From positions 25,546-39,972 of the forward strand of contig MU657528.1 of NCBI GenBank assembly GCA_026770575.1: a DNA stretch of 14,427 nucleotides, read 5' to 3'. The DNA is from Pelagophyceae sp. CCMP2097 (taxonomy: Eukaryota; Sar; Pelagophyceae). The number at the start of each line of letters is the position of its first letter. Position 1 is the first letter of the stretch. The notes under the pieces are model-generated. The model was not told where the DNA came from. It made no database searches and saw nothing but the letters and a program-made list of their open reading frames with translations. Shown here piece by piece: positions 8,701-14,427 of the stretch. Made by a program: the position numbers and the translations under genes.

Positions 8701-8942
8701 TGGACAAGCACTTTGGCCAGCACCCGACGCCAAAGCTCCGCGACGTCCCGCGCCGCGTCCTTTGGGATGGCCCTCCCCGCGCGTCGGCGCTCGTGGACGG
8801 CGCATCGCAGGAGCTGCGCGCGCGCGTCGTCGACGGCGTGGCGGCGGCGTGGCGGCGCTACGACTCCCTCTCGATGCAATGCTACGACGTGCCCATGACG
8901 CCGTCCGTTTCAGCGGTACGAGAAATCCTAGCAAAGTACTAA
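5719..8942 (+). CDS. SEC3: Exocyst complex subunit SEC3/EXOC1-like (multi-exon)
   Basis: SEC3 is an exocyst subunit that tethers secretory vesicles to the plasma membrane. Proposed exons: 5719-5880, 6176-6233, 6325-6335, 6408-6490, 6607-6677, 6728-6793, 6859-7382, 7421-7542, 7597-8048, 8098-8337, 8390-8615 and 8664-8942. All junctions from exon 2 on are GT-AG and in frame (709 codons plus stop); the exon 1/2 junction is unresolved. Evidence, recalled from human and plant SEC3: a coiled N-terminal region (ALDALDARLGKLESW, MRECVEKIADDNN, QRTNLSSLAKAVDRLV); a helical core (ADYEKLVIALALLDRADDL, aligning with LLRYAKLMEWLKSTDYGKY); LVLREREFVGSFFAL, like CLAEQDFISKFFKL; KKYSDVIRIEN; and a C-terminal signature VDAIVLRVDKHFG followed by AWRRYDSLSMQCY, like LYKKVDKHL then GLIARCYPG. 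The total of about 763 residues is near human EXOC1 minus its first 150 or so, so the PH domain seems absent. COG7 shares this helical-rod fold but fits worse at the C-terminus. Confidence 0.72.
6234..6407 (+). other. Two introns around a putative 11-nt micro-exon in SEC3
   Basis: Intron 6234-6324 (GTGCGT...GCAG, 91 nt) and intron 6336-6407 (GTCGAA...GCAG, 72 nt) flank GCTCGGCGACA. Only this arrangement keeps the frame and gives LESW-LGDS-DLDAMREC without a large insert. A single exon 6325-6490 also keeps the frame but adds 24 low-complexity residues. GGCGAC appears at 6329-6334 and again at 6407-6412, a 6-bp direct repeat bracketing the second intron. Confidence 0.45.
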
Positions 8943-9008
8943 TGCTCCGACCGACGTCTCGTTTCGACTACGACGCCGGCGCGGGACCGAACGCCCGGGG
9001 CTGCTTTG
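8943..9008. other. 66-bp convergent 3' spacer
   Basis: The SEC3 stop codon (TAA ending at 8942, +) and the receptor-like stop (TAA at 9009-9011, -) face each other across 66 GC-rich bases. I see no hairpin or canonical AATAAA on either strand, so the 3' UTRs must overlap the neighbouring coding region or be extremely short. Confidence 0.7.
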
Positions 9009-12000
9009 TTACATTGTATTTGCGACGACTTCGCGGCGAGGCCATCGCGGCCCGGCCCGCGCGGCCTTTAGGTCGTAGGGGGGGTAGACGATGCTGCAGA
9101 GCAAGCGCCCCTCGGTAAACTGCTCTTTGAACTCCGACGCGTGGTCCGCCGCGGTGAGGGCCGTCGACCGCGTGGCGTTTGCAGTCGGCCGCTTGCGGCC
9201 GCCGTGGGGTGGGCGCCACGCGTCCTGCCGCAAACGGCCGCCGCCCGCGCGAAGCTCGGTGGGCGTGGCGCTGCGGAGCCGCGCGGAGCCGGGGGTGCCG
9301 CTTTCGACGAACGTGGGCGGCGCGGAGAGTGCGGGTGCGGGCGCCAGCCTCGCGGCGGCGCAGGCGTCGTCGGCGACGCTGCCGAGGCGCTTTGCATGGA
9401 AGGTGTCAAACGCGACGAGGCTCATGCGCGCGATGCGGTAGCACCGCGGCGGCAGCGCGCCGCGGCGGCGCGCCGAAGACACGCGCCAGGCGTGCTGGAG
9501 GTCCATTGCGGCCACGTGGCGCCGGATCGTCGCCTGGTCGCGGGGCAGCCGCGGGTCTGCTGAAACGAGGCGGTGGAGGAACGACTTGAGGAGCGCGACG
9601 TGCTTCGTCGGCGCGTGCAGCGCGAAGTGCAGCACGCTGGACTGGTCGATGGGCTCGACTGTTCGTTTCTCGATGGGCGGCACGCGGCTGGCGCGGCGGA
9701 GTCGGTCCTGCGCCTCGAGTTCGCGCACGAACCCGGCAAGCGCTTTTCGCTCGCTGTCCTCGGCGACGAGGGAAAACTCGAGCAAGTACGGCAGCGCGAC
9801 GGTGAGGCGCCGGTAAAAGTCGGCGGCGTGCGTGCACGAAAAGTTGCCCGTGGGCGACTCGTCACAGACGGCGTCTCTTAGGACGATGTCGAGTTCGCAA
9901 AATTCGCGCACCGCGGTCGTGGCGTTGCCGAGGAAGAAGTTGGACGCAGTGAAGCGCGCGAGCGCCGCGCCGCGGAACGTGGCAAAGGCTTCGAGCGGTT
10001 CCTTCTTCTGGAGGAGCAGCGCCGTCGGCGCGGAGATGCCGCGCAGGAGCAGCATCGCTGTCGTCACGCGCCAGGGTTCGTCGCCGGACTCACTGTCGCC
10101 TGCAAACGCCGCCGCCTTGGCCTGGGCGAGGCCCTTGACGCGGACCGCCGTCATGTTAGCCAACGCCGTGTCGCGCCGGTAGATGTCGAGGCCGTTGGAC
10201 ATTGTAGCAGTGAGGGCAAAGGCGAAGTAGGCCTAAGCAGGCTCGCATTCCGAGGGCCGCCAAAGCGCCAAGGTCGCAGGGGCGTCCTTACCACGTTGAA
10301 GGCCAGAAAAACGATGAGGACCTGGCCCGACCGAGGGCCGTTCTCGCTCGCAATCGTAAAACTAAGGCCGCAGACGATGGTGAAGACGGTGAGGCCCTAC
10401 GGGTCTGGAATCGGCCAGGCGCCTCGCAAGAAGAGTCTCGACGACTCTGTCCAAAGATTTTTCGGCGCTGCGGCGCGCCGCGCCGAGGATCTCGGCCCAG
10501 TTCGAGGCGTAGCTCAGGTTCGGCTGCATGACCTGCAACCCGAGACGGGTCGGACTTGCAGAAGACTGCGAACCCTCGCGCGCCGCCAGGACCGGCGACG
10601 CGGCCGATGAGGAGCGTTTCCCCGCCTCGCACGTACCGCGGAGAGGATGGTGACGATGACGATGACTATAATTGCCGTCCAAGCCTGGTGCACCGTCTCG
10701 CCCTTGAACGAGACGAGGATGGCCACGAGCGCGAACTGCTTCAGGAGGCGCACGGCGCCCCAGAAGAGCGCGCCGCTGCGAAAGGGCGTGTACAAAAAGC
10801 CGAAAAGGCGCAGCGTCGACGCGTCGGCGAAGAGGTGCGGGTTGCGGAAGAGGTGCGCGTAGACCTAGCGCGCGGCCGTTTGAGCTTCCCGTGTAATACG
10901 GGGGTCCTTGCTGCGACGGTGCATCGCCGACGCGGGCGCCGACGGCCGACGTCGCGCCGACGATGACGACGGCGAGGTACGCGATCCCAACGACGCGCAA
11001 CGCGACGAGGGTGCCGCCGCCGCACTCGACCGACAGGTCGTTATATAGCACGAGGCCGTTGCCCTGGATTCTCCGGCAGCTGAAGACGAGGAGGCACTGT
11101 CGGATCTGCGACGCCTGCGCGCCGACGACGAAGGAGAGGAAATTCCCAAACAAGACCTCGCCCAGCTCGCGCCGCTCGTTTGCGGTCTTGTGCCGCGTGC
11201 TGAGCACGTACTGCCCGCCGTAGCGCGCGGCCGCCGACAGCGGCAGCAGCAGCATGAGCGCGAAGACGTGGAGCCCGTTCCACGCCGCGTACGAGCACGT
11301 CGGCGTGATGATGTCCACGTCGAAGAGCGCGATGCGGAAGACGATGAACAACCTAGTTTCCGAGTTTTCGAGTTTGAGTTGCCAGCGACGCACGCGCGCG
11401 AAACGCCGCCGCGGCGCGAGGAATCCACGCTGCGGGCCACGGCGCGAGCGACGCCGGCCACTCAAAGTTCAGGTCGACGATGATGCCAATGTCCTGGTAC
11501 GTCAGCAGCACTGTGTCGAGCACGGGGTAGTGCGCGCGGATCACGTCGTTGATGAACCTACGCCGCGTACGGGTCACGCCGATGGAAGGCCTCTTTCTGG
11601 CACGGACGCCCTCACGTGAAGGCGGCGAAAAGCAGGATGTAGGAGACGCCCGTGACGAGGCCTCTTAGGGCGTCTCCGTCTGGGCATATCAGAGCGAACT
11701 TGTCGAAGTAGAAGAATCCCGGTAGATGGCCCGAGCAGAGGGGCACTTTGGGATTATAGCCTTCTGAGCACCATTCCGCGGTGTTTCCAAGCGGCACCCA
11801 CGCGCTATAGCCGTCGACGCACGTGTCCGCGCCCGCCGAAGCGGTGCCGGGGAGCGCGGCCCAGGCCGAGCCGTCGCGCGTTTGCGTTTCGGCCGGCCGC
11901 GCGCACGTCGTGCCGCCGTTTCCTCCATCGCAGACGAAGACGTCGTCGCACCTGTAGACCTCGACCTTGGAGTGTGCTGTAGCGTCGGCCAGCTGCCAGA

Positions 12001-14003
12001 AGCCTCTATCCGGGAAAGGTGCCACGAGGCCCCCGTCGCATGTCGCTCCGTCTGGGCAGTCGCGGCAACCGCCAACCGGCAAAGGCCAGGTCAGAGTGTA
12101 CGACCCGGCGTCGCAGACGCAGTCGTCAGCGCCCGTCGCCGCCGTGCGCCAGCCGACGACGTGCGCGTTGTTGGCGCACGGCACGCAGGCGCCTTCGCCC
12201 GCCGATGGCTGGTATTCAAAAAAGTCGCAGGAAATGACCGTCTCCAGCCCACCCACATTCTCCGGCAGCGGCTGATACGACCCCGGCGGCGCCGGCGCGC
12301 ACGTCGCAGACCCGTTGCGGTAAAAGCCGTGTCGGCAGACGACGTTGCACGTTTCGTTGTCGAGGCGCTTGATGCCAACACCTTTCACTTCAACGCAGAC
12401 GCATTCGCCCGCCACGTTGCAGAGGCCGTCGTTGAGGCAGAGCGCTTCGTCGACGCACCTCCGCTGGGCCCAGGGCGGGACTGGGAACTCGAGGCCTTTG
12501 CCGACGACACGCTGCGTGCCCGGCAAAGACCCGCTCGCAAGGCATCTAGAGCAGCGATGATTTGCAGAGTCGGCGTAATGGAGCTGCGCGGCAATGTAGT
12601 TCGACTTTTGCTGGCCGTTGGCATCGAGCGTTGTGTTGAGCAGACCCGGAATCATTTCGCCGCTTTCTGCAACGCCGCGAAAAAAGGCGGCCAGTGAGGC
12701 CGCAGACCCATTCGAAGACCGCTCCAGCGCAATGACGAGGAGAGCGACGTCGGTGTGCGCCGTCGCAGAGTGGTAGTCTGGGCTGTAGAGGAAAATCTTT
12801 TCATAAGCCTGGGCGTACTCCGCCGACGTCCAGCCCGTGAGCATGTCCCTCGTCTCGAGCTCTGGCAGCCACTGCGGCGTCGAGGCGATGTAGAGGTGGT
12901 CCGACGGCCCCGCGGCAAAGCCGGCGAGGTCGGCGTAGTAGGCCCACGTACCCGCATCGTACGCGGCTTCGCTCATCATCAACGTGCCGACGTCGACGGA
13001 CGCGCTCTTTAAAGCGTAGAACATTTGCGCAAAGTCCTCGCCGGCGAAGCCCGAGATCAAAGCGTCGACGCCGTTTTTGCCGACGGCGTACGGCTTCCCA
13101 TAAACTTCCGCGAGGGCGGATACAAACGCCTCAGCGTTTTCGTAGTCGTCAAAGTACCACCGGTCCTCGTCGCCGAAGCGGACGTTGTCGGCTTTTGACG
13201 CGGCAACACCCGCGGCGATGCTCGCCACGAGCTCGTCGTTGATCGTCTTCGTGCGCGTCGAGACGTAGACGAGCTGCCGCGCCCCGCGCCGAACAGCGAG
13301 CTCGACGGGGACCTGGAATCTAGAAGACGCCGCGCTGAGCCCGCCGAAGATGAGGGAGTTGTTTTTGTACGTGTCCGTATCGCTTACCTATCACTCACCT
13401 GAAAAGGACGCTCCGGGCGAGCAGGCGACTGACCGCTGTCGCGAGCGTGAGGAGCCCCGCCGCGTCGATGACGGGCGTCGTGAACCGGGCGAGGTCCGAT
13501 GAAGCCGGTGAAAAGACGACCTGCGCCGCTGCAGCGCCGATCTTCACTCCCGCACGCACCGTCGCCCTGGCCAGCGCGACGCACTGCGCCTTCTGGCCCG
13601 CGAAAGTATCGTCGGCCCCCGCCGTCGACCGCGTCGTCAGGCGCAGGTACTTTTGCACGCCGCCGATTAGCACGCCCTTTGGCTCCCGGCGCGTGTTCAC
13701 GTAGTCCACGGCCAGGTGCAGCGCGTCGGACGTGTAGCGGTGGTTCCTGTTTTCGTGGCAATTCGGGCGCTGGAAAAGTCCCCGGCCGCGCGGCGGGGTG
13801 GCCTCGACGCTGGCGTGTTACGCAAAAAAGCTCGACTCAAACGTGCGGATGCCGACGTAGGCCACGTCGTAAAAACCGACGTCCGCGCCGCCGACGTCCT
13901 CGACGACGCCGAAGATCTCTGTCGCGTACGGGTACGCCGCCGCCGCAAACGCGCGCGGCAACGCGCCGCACGCGAGCAGCAGGACCGCCGCCCAACGACC
14001 CAT
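9009..14003 (-). CDS. Receptor-like multi-pass membrane protein: PBP-like ectodomain, Cys-rich region, long tail
   Basis: Nine exons: 14003-13822, 13746-13434, 13387-11616, 11557-11441, 11352-10944, 10864-10637, 10532-10446, 10396-10292 and 10232-9009. All are GT-AG and in frame, giving 1478 residues. I chose the ATG at 14003 for its signal peptide (MGRWAAVLLLACGALPRAFA); another ATG lies 26 codons upstream. Residues about 20-460 resemble a type I periplasmic-binding/ANF-receptor fold (YTSDALHLAVDYVN, VFSPASSDLARFTTP, NNSLIFGGLSAASSRFQVP, SATAHTDVALLVIALE). Residues about 463-730 are cysteine-rich with EGF/GCC2-GCC3-like spacing (CLNDGLCNVAGECVC, CRDCPDGATCDGG, GFW, LCSGHLPGFF). Residues about 740-1085 hold eight or more hydrophobic helices, including FALMLLLPLSAAA, WTAIIVIVIVTILSA and LIVFLAFNVAYFAFALTA, with LLTYQDIGIIVDLNFEWP in a loop-like segment. 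The 390-residue tail has no domain I recognise. By architecture it is an environmental sensor or channel at the cell surface; the ligand and output are unknown. Confidence 0.8.
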
Positions 14004-14427
14004 CGCCGCCGCCGCAATCTTCGGTCCCCGCGCGTGCGCGGAGCGCGACGACGGGCTGTCCGACGCTGCCGCGCCGCTCAAGCGTCCGCGACGCTGGCGT
14101 ATACGTCGCTGAAATCAATCGTGGTAAAGAACCTGATATAATTTATTAGGAATCCTGGGCGCATCGGCGTCAGCAGGAGATGCGCATAGCACTGTCGGCT
14201 TGGTTCTTTCTCGTTAAAGCGTTTTAGGCGACGTTATGCAAAGTGCGAGGTCAGCTTGAAAGTAGCTTGAAAAAAGTGAAGCTTAAGCTGTCTATTGCGA
14301 GCAAAAAATCCATTAGCACTTCACCAACGTACCTAATAGTTTTTATAAAACTTAGAGGCGAAGCTTGAATAGAGAGGTGCACTTTTTTTGAACAAGTTCA
14401 GAACTGAGTTCAAAAACGCAAATACGC
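14004..14427. other. Upstream region of the receptor-like gene
   Basis: This holds the 5' leader and promoter side of the minus-strand gene. The GC-rich block up to about 14100 changes to AT-richer DNA from about 14130 onward. TTTTATAAAA around 14340-14350 is a symmetric TATA-like sequence that could serve either strand, but it lies about 340 bases from the ATG. No coding region is supported here; the short open frame reaching 14149 on the plus strand is antisense to exon 1. Confidence 0.4.

Noticed and set aside
13747..13821. In-frame TAA in the first exon of the receptor-like gene, read as a frameshift after a run of T
   Set aside because: A 75-nt GTAACA...ACAG intron (13821-13747) removes it and joins SSFFA to NHRYTSDAL in frame.

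Overview
The window looks like nuclear DNA from a stramenopile alga. The evidence is a GC-rich genome with strong G/C-ending codon use, many short GT-AG introns (mostly 38-116 nt), and a secreted EGF-repeat protein of the SIG1/mastigoneme type, which is typical of ochrophytes and oomycetes. A pelagophyte of the Aureococcus/Pelagomonas kind is my best guess, but this rests on style and not on a database match.

Layout. Positions 1-4080 hold no gene I can defend. This stretch is gene-poor and repeat-rich: tRNA 3'-half fragments (two of them in tandem), a set of three diverged repeats of about 168 bp, small hairpins, and a perfect 30-bp inverted repeat with arms 2.3 kb apart. From 4126 to 5442 (+) there is an intronless, strongly codon-biased gene for a secreted EGF-repeat protein, probably part of the flagellar hairs (mastigonemes) or the cell surface. 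From about 5719 to 8942 (+) there is a multi-exon gene that I read as the exocyst tethering subunit SEC3/EXOC1, apparently without the usual N-terminal PIP2-binding PH domain. From 14003 down to 9009 (-) there is a nine-exon gene for a membrane protein of about 1478 residues: signal peptide, periplasmic-binding-protein-like ligand domain, cysteine-rich region, about eight or more membrane helices, and a long cytosolic tail. SEC3 and this receptor-like gene converge tail to tail with only 66 bp between their stop codons. Positions 14004-14427 are the upstream region of the receptor-like gene.

All splice junctions of the minus-strand gene, and all but the first of SEC3, can be resolved with GT-AG introns that keep frame. 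Apparent in-frame stops (for example at 8095, 8661, 11612 and 13818) therefore lie inside introns and are not lesions. The three genes share a surface/secretory theme (a surface protein, a secretion tether, a surface receptor), but nothing in the sequence shows that they act together. The most novel item is the receptor-like protein. The most informative small-scale signals are the abrupt Glu-codon switch at the end of the EGF gene and the recurrent AG|GT and AG|GCTCG acceptor contexts of the introns.
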